Positions 46,770-59,970 are shown, numbered from the stretch's first letter. The stretch: 64,000 nt of DNA from Lycorma delicatula (GCF_047948215.1 NC_134455.1:322082147-322146146), one strand, 5' to 3'. The notes: generated by a model from the letters alone, not told the origin. Program-made: numbers and translations.

Positions 46770-46850
46770 GGTACATGGCATGGTATTTTCACACGCTAAA
46801 ATTTCCATTTTATCTCATCTTCTGAAGCAATACATAAAGGTAGTCTCTTT
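46770..46850 (+). repeat. SINE family 2, degenerate 3' part
   Basis: ACATGGCATGGTATTTTCAC, then ACGCTA, TTATCTCATCTTCTGAAGCA and ATAC match the family 2 body and tail in order, with several substitutions. The head is missing. Confidence 0.6.
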
Positions 46851-47522
46851 TTATTTATATTTTATTTCAGTCCCTTTTTTAATTTTTTTAACGTAAAAAA
46901 AATGTGAGGCTAAAAAATGTGTACAATTAGTAGTCACATTAGTAGTTCGCATAGGTTCTAACTTGTATAATGATAAAAGGTAAAGATATCGAGCACAGGT
47001 TCTGAACTTATCATATTCCCATCATTAACTACGTTGCGATGCCGACATACCGGCACCACACAGCGCTCAGGCGGGCGCTAGTCGAGATGTATTCCTGCTT
47101 CCTTTTGCTGACAGAATAGTTGCTTATATCTCGGGAATGATGAATTTTCGAAAAAATTACATGAGGCAAAAAGTGTTTCTTTTTTTATCGTTTTATTAAA
47201 TACAATCATTAAAATTTGAAAAACAGCGTAATTTTTAAAATTTGTCCCCCAGTATAGCGCCCCCCCCCCCTTTAGATAAGACAATTTAAGATAGCCTATA
47301 TTACTTTCAGACCGAAGACCTGTTACTACCCAAACGTTGGTCATAATTGGTTGGATCAGTGAAGTTACAGAAGGGAACAAACAAACCGGTTAACGGACCC
47401 GAGTAACGGATTCCTTCCAATTAAGACGAAAGTAGTAGAAAATATAATAACGGGAGAATCCAGAAAGGGACTAACAGAAACCCTTTCAGTAAAGCTAACA
47501 GGTCTGTTTAACAATCGTCCTT
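46851..47522. other. No gene; poly(C) tract in AT-rich sequence
   Basis: GC-richer patch at 47038-47085 and a run of ten C at about 47260-47272. Nothing else recognised. Confidence 0.5.
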
Positions 47523-48187
47523 TGTAATATTGCCCGCTAGGACACCTACAGATGTTGTTCCGCGAGAAGAGTTACCGTACCAAGTTTTGGAATTTCATGA
47601 GAATATGTGAGGACGGACGATCATTCTCACGGTTCAAGTTGGGTCCGATCCTGCAGGTGAAGAAGATAAGAGTATAAATACTACGGGAAAGTCTGCGAAA
47701 AGTTCTGCGAGAGAGTTCTAAGCGAGGAGTTATTGTGCGAGTTTGAAGCAAGAGTATTATGCGAGGAAGTCAGTGAAGGAGTGAATTTCTAGTTCATACA
47801 AGTTCGATTAAGGTGGTAAGGCTATTAAGGTGACGTCAAGTATTTCCAGTAAATAAAATAGTGAAAGAGAGATAATGTACTAAATTTCATTTATAAGTTG
47901 TCATATAATTTTATTTGTGAACAGCAAAGGTATTTGCAGTTAAAGAACTTTATAGTTGTCTTATCTATTGTACTATTGTTGTTAATGCAAGACTAGTGGT
48001 TAAAAGCGTTAAGACTAGCGGTCATGCTAAAGTCTTTCGTCAATGGAACTGAATTCTAGTTTTCAATATTTAAATACCTGTAAATAAATCCCGACAATAA
48101 CTTTAAATTTTGTTTTGTATGCAATAACTGCTTTGTGTTATTGTTATTATCCCACTCTCTCACAGCTTTTACTTTTGCCGGTGACAT
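47523..48187 (+). mobile_element. Probable solo LTR of an LTR retrotransposon
   Basis: Starts TGTAATATTGCCCG and ends CCGGTGACAT. Flanked by TCCTT on both sides (47518-47522 and 48188-48192), a 5-bp target duplication. Contains TATAAATA at 47673-47680 and AATAAA words near 47855 and 48083. Downstream of the TATA box a TGCGA(R)-rich segment recurs several times. No gag, pol or second LTR in the window. The right border could shift by a base. Confidence 0.55.
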
Positions 48188-48230
48188 TCCTTAAACTAGG
48201 AGTAATTTATACCAACGAGATAAGGCTTTC

Positions 48231-49006
48231 TATTGTTGACTAAGTGCCTTCCGGGCAACATGGCAGGTGTCAATTATCACACTTCTTTGCATTAGCGCGT
48301 GGATCATCCACTGGATCTTCAGTTTTTCAAGACTGTTGTACGAAGTAGATGGTATTATTCCCTCCGCAGATATAATTATCGGGATTATATAAAATTCTTT
48401 TTGATTCCACGTTTCTTTAATTTCAAAAGCAAGATCTGTATATTTCTGCTGCTTCTCATTGTGTTTAGTGTTGATGTTTTTACTTGATGGGATGGCTACG
48501 TTTATTAGGTAAGTTACTTTTTCCATTTTATCAACTACTACTAGATCTGACTTATTACAGTTGATGGGTTTTGCTGTTACAATTCCCTGGTTCCAGAAAA
48601 TTTTTGCGTTGTTCTTCTCCAAAAAGGAGGCTGGCTCATAAGTATAGTAGGACCCTTTTTGAAACTCTAACTTGTATCTATCGCAGAGTTCTATGGGTAC
48701 AATTTTTGCCACGTTGTTTTGCCTCCTTTTGTGTACTCCGTCGGAGCTAGAATCGGACAACCAGTGATTATATGGTCTATTGTTTCATTGTGTTGCATAC
48801 ATAGCCTATATTTGTTGTTGATATTTTCTTTAAGAATAAATCTCTTAAAATTTTTCGTTGCTACCACTTGATCCTGTATGCTACATATAAACCGCTCCGT
48901 CTCAGAATGTAACTTTCCCTGCAAAAGGCAATTATTTGAAGCTGCTTTATAGACTCCTTCCTGCTCTAGACGGTGCCTATATCTCCCATGCAGCTCTTTT
49001 CTTCCC
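48231..49006 (-). pseudogene. Non-LTR retrotransposon ORF2 C-terminal fragment
   Basis: Minus strand. Begins KELHGRYRHRLEQEGVY, continues ICSIQDQVVATKNFKRFILK and then the Cys/His motif CMQHNETIDHIITGC. After one frameshift (near 48730) follow VVVDKMEKVTYLINVAIPSS, YTDLAFEIKETWNQKEFYII and ILISAEGIIP-like words, ending at a stop after HVARKALSQQ. This is the domain after the RT in a LINE group common in insects (LHGR..; C..C..H..C; D.AIP; P...G.IP). RT core and endonuclease are absent: 5'-truncated. Confidence 0.8.
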
Positions 49007-49175
49007 GTTATTATTATTATTGTGGTTGTGATTACTATGATTATTATTTGTTTATTATTTTCATTTATTATTATTGTCTGCTATTATCATTCTGATTATT
49101 ATTGTGAGTTGTTTATTATTATCGTTTATTATTCTTATTGTCATTGTTATTATTGATTCGTCTTATTTTATTGAT
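49007..49175. repeat. Degenerate TTA/ATT microsatellite
   Basis: Irregular TTATTATTAT repeats with G and C interruptions, directly adjoining the truncated 5' end of the LINE fragment. Confidence 0.8.
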
Positions 49176-49179
49176 ACAA

Positions 49180-50497
49180 ACTTTTTCAATTGTCAATCTC
49201 GCAATATCCTAAAGAGCCGTGAACACGCGACAATACATAACAGTTAAATACATTACTACTCCTCCTATGGACGGGAGTAGGGTAAAAATATCTAATGAAG
49301 GTATATATAAATTAAATATATTCGTAGTATAAAAGCTATGAAAATCACCAAACCGGCTGATAAACTTTAATTTATTTGTCTATTGTATTCAATAGAAGTT
49401 TTATGAAGATGAGTGATGATAAACTTATGGATCAACTGGTGAAAAGTCAGCCGGATTTGCTTAGTTTACCCTATTAACTACCCGGTCCGTAATAATAATT
49501 TAATGTTTTTGATCGACTTTTCACAGATGACTTTTTTGAGTTATCAAGCAAAGTCAATAGTATTCCTTCAGAAATGTTAAGAGAGTCGTTTAGGAAGTTA
49601 TAAACCGGTTTTAATAGGTAAAACAATCCTTCTGTAGTCGTTATAAACATCGTAAATTTTAGATAAACTTGAAAGAAAGTGTGAAAAACGAATAGAGTAA
49701 TGAACAAATAAAATTAAAATTTTAATTCTGTACTTTTTGTTTGGAATAAGTAAAACTAAATAAAATAAATATTTCATTCTGATCAGTATATAATAATACA
49801 TACATATAGCTTGGACAGAATTCCCATGACTGATAACGCACTTCTGCTGCCCCTCGATCGAAATTTCAGGGTGTTTATAATTAGATGAGTAATTCTCTTC
49901 GGATATACCGATTGATTTCTTTTTTAGCAAAATCTAATCGTACTTTTATGTTTTGAGGCTATTTAATAATACTCTAAGCTTGTCACCATATTAAATGTTT
50001 ATTACGCTTACCTATGTACCGTCTCTTAGAGTTCCCTCGGAAAGAGTTCTCAAGACACAAAAATGAGTCGACAAATCATTGCCTGGCGCCCATGAGTATG
50101 AATCATGTAGACTGATATTTGAGAATTAAAAATTTTAACCGATCTATATGTTTATATTTTGCGAATGTGAAATCTTGCTAAAAGGAACGGTAACTTACTC
50201 TTAAAACAAATAATTATATTTGTTTTATCAGAATGAAATATTTATTTTATTTAGTTTTACTAATTCCATTTACTTTGTTACCTTACCAGATGATACAACT
50301 GTATCTATATCTGAAGATAATTATGTAAAAAATTAAAAATTGTACTTAAGCCGTTTAAAGAATTATTCGCTGGATGGATTGTAACCGTTTAAATTTAGAT
50401 ATGGATAAACTGTTGCATTATACTTGTAGAAGTATCATTCCGATAGGAATTTTACGTTGTTTTCGAAATTCGAAAGAGTTCAAACTTAAGCGCCATC
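49180..50497. other. AT-rich sequence, nothing recognised
   Basis: Small open frames on the minus strand have no domain signal. Confidence 0.55.
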
Positions 50498-50501
50498 TTA
50501 A

Positions 50502-51176
50502 GGCGGGTCCACACTATGACGAACAATGTTAGTAGGATTTTTTTGAGCGAACATTTCTACTAATAGAATTCTACTAGCATTTAGCATAATAATAAAAACA
50601 TTTCGCTAACAATTGTTCAGTGTTTGAATTCAGAGTTGTATTGAGTGTGCAAGGTATTTGTGTGTTATTTTCATCAATTAGACCTTAATAGAGGTCAGGA
50701 AAAAATTAATAGAGCTATATTAAACTTTAAAACGAATCTCTTATGGCCAGAAATCGTAGACCAGCAGTTTTTCTCTTATTGAAATACTTTTTCTAGAAGT
50801 GCTGTCTGATGAGCGACGAGCGACTTCGGGCCAATGAAATTCACCAAATACCAAAAATCTGATCTCGATAACGTAAACTTTTGGAACAACTTCCGATTGT
50901 AAGTCAGTCAAAAGAGAAATTTCGGTACGTTTTCTTAGAAAAGTTTTAACCACAATTTTAAGTTTTCTTCCTTTTTTCTTCAATCTTAAGCACATCATTT
51001 CTAACCTAAACATAATTACTTCGTTCTCAATGCATAGCATTTTATTTTTGTAGCGAACGTTATTATTATAGTGTGGACGTTACATGTCGGCTAACATTGA
51101 TAGTGGAAACTTGTAGCGAATCTTATCAACTAGAAAAAATTGATAATTAAAATATTCGTCGTAATGTGTACCCTCT
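50502..51176. mobile_element. MITE-like element with TTAA flanks (piggyBac- or PIF/Harbinger-type)
   Basis: Left end GGCGGGTCCACACTATGACG; right end (reverse complement) AGAGGGTACACATTACGACG. Both are preceded by TTAA (50498-50501 and 51177-51180). A second inverted copy of the TAGTGTGGAC word lies inside at about 51070. A 99-codon minus-strand frame has no clear transposase domain. TTAA suggests piggyBac; a TWA duplication (PIF/Harbinger) is also compatible. Confidence 0.65.
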
Positions 51177-51180
51177 TTAA

Positions 51181-54170
51181 GTAGTTCGGGAAGATACTTA
51201 GTACCGATCTACTTCACAGTTGTTTTAAGAATTAGTAGTGAATTTAGATAATACTTTCACTGCATTTACAGACAGTAAAGTTCATTCATTTATAGTACGT
51301 AAGATTTTGCAAAAAAAAAATTAGCATCGAGTGCTGAAGCTAAAACACCTCCCTTTCCAAATGAAAATGTCAGGAGATCGTGGCTTGAATGTCTTAAGAC
51401 CCGAGTAAAGTTTACGGACTAGTTAAATGTTTATGCTGCACAGTAGTAGAAAATGTATGTGCTCATATACGTTTGAGTGTTTAAAAAATGTAGATCTTCA
51501 TTCCTCCTTTTATGCGGATGAACCCTAAATATTATAAGAGTGAACCCTTTTAGAGGAAAAATACACACTTTTATAATCGACGAAGGTATATTAAACAACA
51601 AAATGAAAAGTTAGGTTTTGTTTTCGCCCACTATTTGTCGTGAAAACAAAATCTAATTGGTGAAAATATATTGAGTTCTAATTGACAATACATTATGCCT
51701 CTGTGAATCTACGACGTAAAAAAGATAAATCAACATAAAATGATACATTTACTCAGGTACGTCACCGACCCGATTTATGAAAAAGGAAAAATTATACATA
51801 TATATCATCTGTATAAAGCTGTATAAGATATCTTGGAAACTTTAGAATTATCAATTACACTCGTTTTAAAAAAAGGAAGAACAACATTAAAGAATGTAAA
51901 ATAAAAAGAAAAAAATTCGTAGATTAAACGCTCCTTTGATGTACAAGATTCAATTATGTGGGTGAATATTATGAAGCGTCGAGCAAATCAAAAGAGGAAA
52001 GGGCAAGTCATCATACCGCACGTCAGCAGAACATGAAATTACGAAGTCGCTGAATGAAAACTTTCTCTGCTGTAATAACAGTAAGAGTAATGATAATAAT
52101 TGTTAAAAAAACCTTTAATTATGTAAAATATTTCCTGTTTATATGCAGCAAGTTATAGAGTGTATTCATATTTAATAAACGAAGGGGTCTACTCCATTCA
52201 TTAATTTACAACAGTTCCTGCATCAAAAATCATGAGTCATTTATATTTTACTGCACCCGTACAACAACACACGCACGCAGTAGATTTTATCAATAAACTG
52301 TGAATAAGTAACTAACTGCTAATATTGAAATATATTTATGAGATTAATTAATTAAATTTGCTGAAAACTTTGATTTAGTCGAAATGATTAACGTGTAGTT
52401 AGTTAACCTAACTGTAGGAGTACTAAAATATTTTTGAAACACAAGAGTGCTTAGATCTTGCCCATAGAAAAAAAACATAGGTCTCGTGAATTTACAGATT
52501 TCACTGTTTCCTAAAAAAAGAAAAAAAAAGAAGAGGTAAGAAGAAGGTAGAAAGAAGAGTTTAAGAGAAAAACGTTTTAGACTATAGGAATCCATCTACA
52601 AAAAGCGGTAAGGAACAAACTCTGAATATTTGTAAGGGAAATTGTCATAAATGAAATAGTTTGGCTCTATCTCAGCCAAATTAATTCCAGTAATGGGTAA
52701 CGCTAAATGCACGGTTAATGGAAAGAAGGCTGTCAACGCTTTTACATTATCTATTACCGTACAGGAAAGAAGTCTAGTCGATCTAAGACATAAAACAATA
52801 ATAACCAACAAACATTTACGAACTGTAAGAGAAGGAAAACACAATCTAGAAGAATTATAAAAAACTTAAAAAATTTAATCGAAATATTGCCATGTATTTA
52901 TATTTGTAAACTTGTATGTATTTATTCTTTCCTTTTTTTAAGAAAAGATCTAAATTATCTAAAACAACACGTAACTGCACAATCTTAAACTAATTCTGCC
53001 TCACTGGTATAGATGCGGTATCTGTAGAAACAAATAAAATAAAACTAAAAAAATACCAAATCCAGTGAAACAAAAAAATTGTTTGGACCTAAACAGATCA
53101 AAGAAGCTAAGTTATGGAGCGGAATAAGAGCTAATAAAAAAAAATTCAAAGAATTATTATCTTACCGTATGAAGAATCAGGTTTCTTAACCGATATATGT
53201 TAGGTAACAGCAGAGGAAAAGTATAATCTTATAAATAGTAATATCATAGTTAAACATTCGTACAATTAATTAATGAAACTTAATTTATTTTAGAAAGATT
53301 TCTCAAAGTTTTAAAGAAGTTACCTGTGTTTTCTACTTTAAACCACAAATGAGCTGAAAGGAAATAAAAGTAAAAATTTAAGTTTATATCAACAATGAGT
53401 AATTTTTTAAGGAAATATTTTTTGTATTTCTTGTTAAAAATAAATCGATCCACATAATTTTAATTTTGAGATAAATCTAATAAATATTTATTTATTTACT
53501 TAGAAATTATAAATTAAAACTTAGGGTCCCCTATTTAAATAAGGGTGAAAAATATAAAGAAGGCAAAATTACTATAAGAGAAATAATTCCAAACAAATAA
53601 GAAATAAGATTGGAAGTAGGGAAAACTATTTGTAAAAAAATATAAAACGACACTAGAAGCGCAATTAACATCGAATCTCGCATACGATACAAAGAGTTAA
53701 CCCATACGAAAAGCGAAATTTAGAGTTGACATCTCAGTTTAACGTAGTTGTTATGAAAAACTAGACGCTGGGAAAAAATCCCTTGTTAGCTAGAATAAGT
53801 AAATTAAAGAATCTGCTTTCAATTTTATTAATTTACATCTAAACTATTATCTCATTATTCTCAGTCAAAATATATGTGAAAATATATCTTAACGACTGAA
53901 CGTACAAAGAGATCGATATTTCTGATAGAATGTCAGTTATTTCCTACAGAAAACCAGATATTTTAAACATATATTATTCCCAATGTACAAAAAGGAAAAA
54001 AAGTTATCTGACCGTAAAATATGCACATTTACGTCCGACGTAAATGTGCATAACATAAATCGACACGTTTTAACACGATAAATTTATAAAATAACACAAT
54101 AATCAACTTACGAGCGATGACGACTAAAATTTAATATAATTATGGCGGATAAAAACATAGGATGATTTAC
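51181..54170. other. AT-rich sequence, no gene seen
   Basis: Several minus-strand open frames of 80 codons or less, without domain signals. A short stem (GCACATTTACG / CGTAAATGTGC) lies near 54021-54050. Confidence 0.5.
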
Positions 54171-54204
54171 CTGAAGTAAAGTTACTTCCGGTGTTCAGCG
54201 ACAT
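54171..54204 (-). CDS. Candidate first coding exon of a minus-strand gene
   Basis: ATG at 54204 in a good start context (GCAGCACCATGT) reads MSLNTGSNFTS, followed by the consensus donor TTCAG/GTAAAT. It lies in a GC-richer patch (54180-54330) in AT-rich surroundings, as insect promoters and first exons often do. The exon ends in phase 1, whereas the 29396 rootletin exon needs phase 0, so it is not joined directly to that exon. An intermediate exon or another gene is required. Confidence 0.3.
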
Positions 54205-54329
54205 GGTGCTGCGAAGGGTTTACGAAAGACGGTTATCATGTTTACCGGCAGCCCCACTGCCTTGCTACTAAGCGGGTTCGTGGTGATAGGGGTGCCGATC
54301 AGTATTATACCCCTTACTCCTCACCCTGT

Positions 54330-56770
54330 TTCAAACTAGAATTTCCGTGATCGATACTATTTAAAGTCTACCCTATCGAAAAACTTTTATATAGTTACCG
54401 GTTCAAAGGTTCTATTATATTATTGTTTACACTAAGGTAATTACTGTAAATAAATGACAGAACGTACAAATAAATTTAAAACCAAACAACGAACGAAGAC
54501 GGTAGAAAATTAATCCCATTTATTTAATTTTAAATTACGTGCAAGATTATCATTTTCATGATCTGACCCTAAATTAAGATGAAAAAATAATTTGAAAAAC
54601 CAAAGGCGGTTCGTGTCAAGCAGTTTACATTAAAATAATTTCAGCATATACGTACGAGTTAAGAAAGAAGTCGAGTAATTAATCACCTTTTACACCCGAT
54701 AAGAATAAAATAACAAATAAGTATACTGAGAAATGAGTTTAAATATTTTTGTCGTCAATATTTATTCGATAAATTATACAAAAAGTTCTTCAAAAGATAC
54801 GTTGGAAAAAATTTGAAACGTACTCAAGCTGCGTATAGTACGACAGATATATAAAATGAGGACACGATTTGCAGTGTTAACAGTTGTCACGAAATTGAAC
54901 TAGGCTTTACAATGAATACGGAAAGATAAGTTTTTCTTTATAGTGAAAAATTTAAAGATAAACTGTATAGACGCACGCAATTGGAGAGGAAAACGTCGTT
55001 GTCCTCTTTCCACGATGTAAATAAAGTACAAACAAAACTATCTTATTGGCTGCTGTCATTCCAAGTAAAATGAACATCGGTTACTACAAAACAAGGAATA
55101 TAAACGCGTTTTCACGAAGGCCTGTTTGCATCAACATGAAATATCAAAACGTAAGACTAAAAATATAAATTATTTGTTTAATGTAGAGCACCGATATTTA
55201 TTCTTCCACTATGCTTTATGCAAACTGCTGACCGAATACTAAACAGATCCGAACTTCCGTTGTAACAAACACTGTAATGTTTTTAATACAAAAATAAAAT
55301 ATCTCTAATAAAAACGAAAAATTAATCAGGAGAAATATTTTTTCACATATAAATGTAGAAAAATAAAGCGAATGAACTCTATGCTACATTTTATTTTTAT
55401 AATTCTAAACTTAATAATTTATTTTCTGTAAGACAATACCAACCAAAAACAAAATACAATAAAAGCAATATTTAAAAATACCCTTTATTTCTCGACAGCA
55501 TGACTTAATTTATTTCTTACATTTCTTTCAGCGTGTGGAGGAAAAGAAATATAAGAAATAAGGGAATTAGGTGATCGGTTCGGTGGAGATCAATGACCGA
55601 ATGGACGTTACTGTGACTGAAACCAGTTTGGTGTCAAAAAAATTGAAGTTAGTTATCAGAAACCATTAAATATATCGCTGCTGTTATTTTTTCAGGGTCA
55701 CTGATGACTAGTATTAATTTTTGTTTCCTAGTCTATCTGGAATTATCCCAATATTCGATACAGGTAACTAATATATGGGAATAAAAAGATTTTTTTTCAA
55801 TATTTTTCTTTACCAGTAAGAAAATAATACATACGCTTGAGCGTAAAAATATTATGGACCCGTTATGAATATAAATTTGATAATACTACTTTCTTGATTT
55901 CCTGAAAACGAAAAATGGAAGGTATAGTAACCGGTTTTTAATCATATTTAAAATATATATTCTTTACATATTAAATAAAAATTTGCTTCAGTTTCGTTGG
56001 TTAGTCGCGCTAGTATTGCTTTACAGATATTCACACTAAAACACAAATAAAATTCGTATGAATTAACATACTACACCTTGTATGCTGATTACACGTAACA
56101 CGAATAATACCTTTTTTATTATTACATTTTAACCTCAACGTAGACATATTAACATTGTCAAACCGTGGAAACTTTTTAACTGGAAAAAAGTCAATTTTAG
56201 TCATTATTATGCGATGTATTCCATAATACTTCGAGATTTTTTAGTTATGAGTTTTACGGGTGGTAAAACTCATTACATGACAACTCCTTACATGATCGAA
56301 AGTTTTCAGTCGATATTGTTAATATGACGTTGAATCAATTCTTAATGTATCTGAAATGGAATACCGTATTTCCTACCCTAGACAAATAAGTATTATACGA
56401 GTATATACGTTCAAAATATTTTCTTACTATAAAACAATAATCGTATGTTTCGAAACCTGCTGTTATATATTATTCGATCTGGAAAACCTATATGACTGTA
56501 TGTATGAAATAATCTGAGATGGAAGCTATATATTATACAATTATCAAGAAAAATAATTAAATAGAAATAAATCAAGTTTTACAAACCAGATTTAATATTT
56601 CTTAAATTACAAAAAGATTGTTCTTTAAGTTACTGTAAATTTAAGCGAAAAGAAATACAGAAGAAATTAGCTGTGACAATTATCCATTAATTAATTAAAA
56701 AATTATAAGATAATATAATTTTTTTAGAGTTTAATAAATCAATTATTTAAAATTCCTTTTCCATTAAAAA
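54330..56770. other. AT-rich sequence, nothing recognised
   Basis: No conserved frame, repeat border or known SINE. Confidence 0.55.
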
Positions 56771-56772
56771 GG

Positions 56773-56960
56773 ATGGTGCGTGGGTTTGTTTGTTTGTTGG
56801 ATGTATGTGCTCACATTTTTATTTTACATGCTATTGGTGCAGAGCGGACCACGTGGTGCGCCGGCTGCTGCGCACAGCGCACGAACGATTCATACTTCTC
56901 GAACGATTCATTCGTTCGAACAATTTATATTCCTTTATACGAACAATTTAACTAAAATTA
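56773..56960. repeat. GC-richer island with CACGTG palindrome and CGAACGATTCAT repeats
   Basis: Contains ACCACGTGGT, then GCGCCGGCTGCTGCGCAC, then two CGAACGATTCAT units followed by TCGTTCGAACAATTT and ACGAACAATTTA. Short open frames across it are unlikely to be coding. Identity unknown. Confidence 0.5.
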
Positions 56961-57790
56961 TATTTGTGTTTTGGGGGTAAAATAGGAAAACATTGGGGTT
57001 AGAGCTGTGTTAATAAATCACAATTCAAGAAAAGGTTAAAAATGTTCAGAATTGAATTTACACGTTGTAAAAGTTTTTGTTTTTGTTGGTACGCTAAATT
57101 TATGAACGTTATTTAGTTACAGTTGGCAAAAACATTTAACAAAATAATGTGTAATGAAACATAAAAGTCGTAACATTTTCACGTCGGGCCGTACGCCCGC
57201 CTTTTTTCTAGTTAGTAGAATAAATTATGTGATATATTCATTTAATTTAATAGAAATTAATATTATGTGAATATAATATACTACATAAACTATGAATATA
57301 TCACATTAGAAATATTCAGGCTCATGTGTTCAAGTCATTTTCATTTGTTGGAAGAAGAGTGCATTACCTTTTAATAATGGTGAGTCAGCTGAAAATCAAA
57401 GTAAATAATACTTAGTCCATATTATTAATATATAATATCTAAAATGTGTCTTGATGCGTCCTTTTTTTAACAGAGGAATATTATTTTTCACAGTACCAAT
57501 ACAATGAAACAACTCGTAACAATTTTCATTGTAGTTACAACAGCTGATAAACAAGAATACCTACAAACCGTAGTGCACCGACTTGCAGCAATTAACCTTT
57601 ACGCACTTACGAGCATATGGTGCCAACGAATGCATATTTAAACAGTTAATTTGTTTATCGATAAGGATTAAGAAATCTTTAACCTAGATCTATTCACCAG
57701 GTAAAAAACTTACCTCTTCATACGAAAATTGATTTTTTTCAGACACTTTCATTATTAACAACCTTGTTTTCAGAGTTATTTAAAATCTTG
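56961..57790. other. AT-rich sequence, nothing recognised
   Basis: No signal. Confidence 0.55.
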
Positions 57791-57829
57791 AAAAAAATAT
57801 GAACTGAAAAGGTAAAAATAAAAAAATTA

Positions 57830-58200
57830 TAATGAAAGGAAGAAGAAAGCCTTTTTTTCTTTCGATTTGACGGGATTTGAAGACCGGAATTTGCTAACCA
57901 AGTTTGAATTTACATGTAATATTACTATGTAACATCGTTTTATCCATCGTTTTATTATGATAATAATCTTAGTAAATTCTTCTTAGCTGCTTACTATAGT
58001 TGAAATTTAATTTTCTTTTCTATAAATAAAAACTTTAAGTAGATAATTATTTACTGCAGGTTTTCGGGCAAATTTTACTTAAAAAATTGAAAACTGAATT
58101 AAAAAGGTTGAGTAAAATTTACGATCAGAATTTAATATTATAATCTCATAAGCGCCTTAAGTTTAAATCAGATACTCAATAGGATATGAAAAAATGATCT
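57830..58200. repeat. Interspersed repeat related to 58.53 and 59.79 kb
   Basis: GGAAGAAGAAAG followed by TTTGACGGGATT occurs at about 57839-57880 and again at about 58540-58575. The segment ATTTACTGCAGGTTTTCGGG at about 58048 matches ATTTACTGCAGGATTTCGGG at about 59830. All are in the same orientation. Family unknown. Confidence 0.55.
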
Positions 58201-58989
58201 TATTGATCATCCATTTACTAATCATTATCAAAATTGATGAGAATTAAAAATAAAATAAATTATAAAATAAAAATGTTTTAAAAATAGACTCTATTAATAG
58301 TAAATGCAATATTCAAATGAAAACGAATACAAAACTAAATAAAAAAATGTTAAAACAAATATTTTTTATTTTATATAAAATAATAGGATGATAAAAAAAA
58401 CAAACCGTAAAAAATAGAATTTGTAAAATTTAAAAACCTTTAAGTGCGCGGGATATATCCGTATAACTCACACTAAGTCGGTATTAAGTTGTTTTCATAT
58501 TTATTTAATGATTTTGAGATAAAAAATTAAATTAAAGAAAAGGAAGAAGAAAGACATTTTTCTTTTAATTTGACGGGATTACTAGATTGAAAATTGCTAC
58601 ACAAGCTTCTAAATTCTAGATAGTATCATTAAATAGAATTAGTAAACGTAAAACTGTGCTCAAGAACAGTTCACAAAAATAAAATACTGAAGGCTCATTT
58701 CAATCTTTTTTTAATGGATTCACGACAGTATTATAACGGAATCAGTATGTGTACATATATATACACACACATAAATAATAATAAAATTTAAGAAAAGAAT
58801 TTTTTAAGAAAAGAAAAATCTACCACTAGTGTTTAGATATATTGCTGAACTAATGTACTGTATTCACATTCTGTGTTGAATTTATCTGTAACATTGTCAC
58901 ATCGTTACATGTAACATTAATGTAATATTATTACATCGTCGTACATTATTGTACATTTGTCTTATCCTTTGGAGATTTTTGTAATTTCT

Positions 58990-59700
58990 CTTCCTTGTAC
59001 GAATTAAAGGAAGTATTGTGATCGCGAAAATTTCGGTTTCCAGGTTTCATCATAAATATCCATTTTGACCATCCCTGAATTCATTTTTACTAGTTTCAGC
59101 GTGACGTCTGTACTTACGTATGTATCTCGCGTAACTCAATCGCGTATCTCGCGTAAACAATTAATCGTAGGATGTTGAAATTTGTATTTAGGATTGTTGT
59201 AACACCTAGTTGTGCACCTTCCCTTTTGATTGCAATCGACTAAACCAAAAGTGTTCAAAGAAGCCCAAAATTCAAACAAATTTGGATTTTGGACTTTTTC
59301 TTAACTGCAGTAATAAAGCTCTCATTGAAATTTTTTCAACGATGTATCATAAGTGATACTTATTTTCATCGGTTCCAGAGTTATAGCCAAATAAAATTTT
59401 AATTAATGAAATATTTGGATCTTACAAGAGAAGGCACATTGTTTCGAATCAGACTTAATCTCCTTTTTTATGTATTTTTTTTTTTTTTTAATTTAAATAT
59501 ATTGGTTTATTAATAATTATTAACCTCTCATTGTAAAAAAAGTTTTACGATGAATAATAATTCAATAACAAAAAAAAAATTGAAAAAATATCAGAAATTT
59601 TTAACGAATTAAAATTTTATGTAATTATCATTTTAAAAAATGTAATTTAATAGGCGTGAAAGGAAGTCACGTATTGCCCACGTCAGATTTTTTAAATAAT
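58990..59700 (+). mobile_element. Helitron/Helentron-like element, short internally deleted copy
   Basis: Shares the outer block with the left copy (GGATGTTGAAATTT, CTAGTTGTGCACCT, GTTCCAGAGTTATAG, ATGAAATATTTGGATCTTAC). It then jumps directly to the inner terminal block (TGTAATTTAATAGGCGT, GAAAGGAAGTCACG), omitting the coding part. The two termini share the word CTTCCTT(G/T)(T/C)ACG in inverted orientation. A non-autonomous derivative. Confidence 0.6.
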
Positions 59701-59785
59701 ATAAAACCATAAAATTGTTCACGACCGCTACGGATTACGATAGAGCTCTACAAGGGTAGGAGAAATATTTTTAATCTTAGCGAAT

Positions 59786-59970
59786 CTAATTTTTCTTTTC
59801 TTTATGGAAAAATTGCCAATAGATAAATAAATAATTTACTGCAGGATTTCGGGGAAATTCTCTTAAAAACTGAAGAAACCTTATTAAAGAATTTTTGTCG
59901 AGAAAAAATTACTATCTCTTAAAACCTTTATGTTTAAAAGGATATCAGATAGAAAAAATTATGGATTAAG
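59786..59970. repeat. Second copy of the 58.0-kb interspersed repeat
   Basis: ATTTACTGCAGGATTTCGGG and downstream AGGATATCAGATAGAAAAA-like words correspond to 58.05-58.19 kb. Confidence 0.5.
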
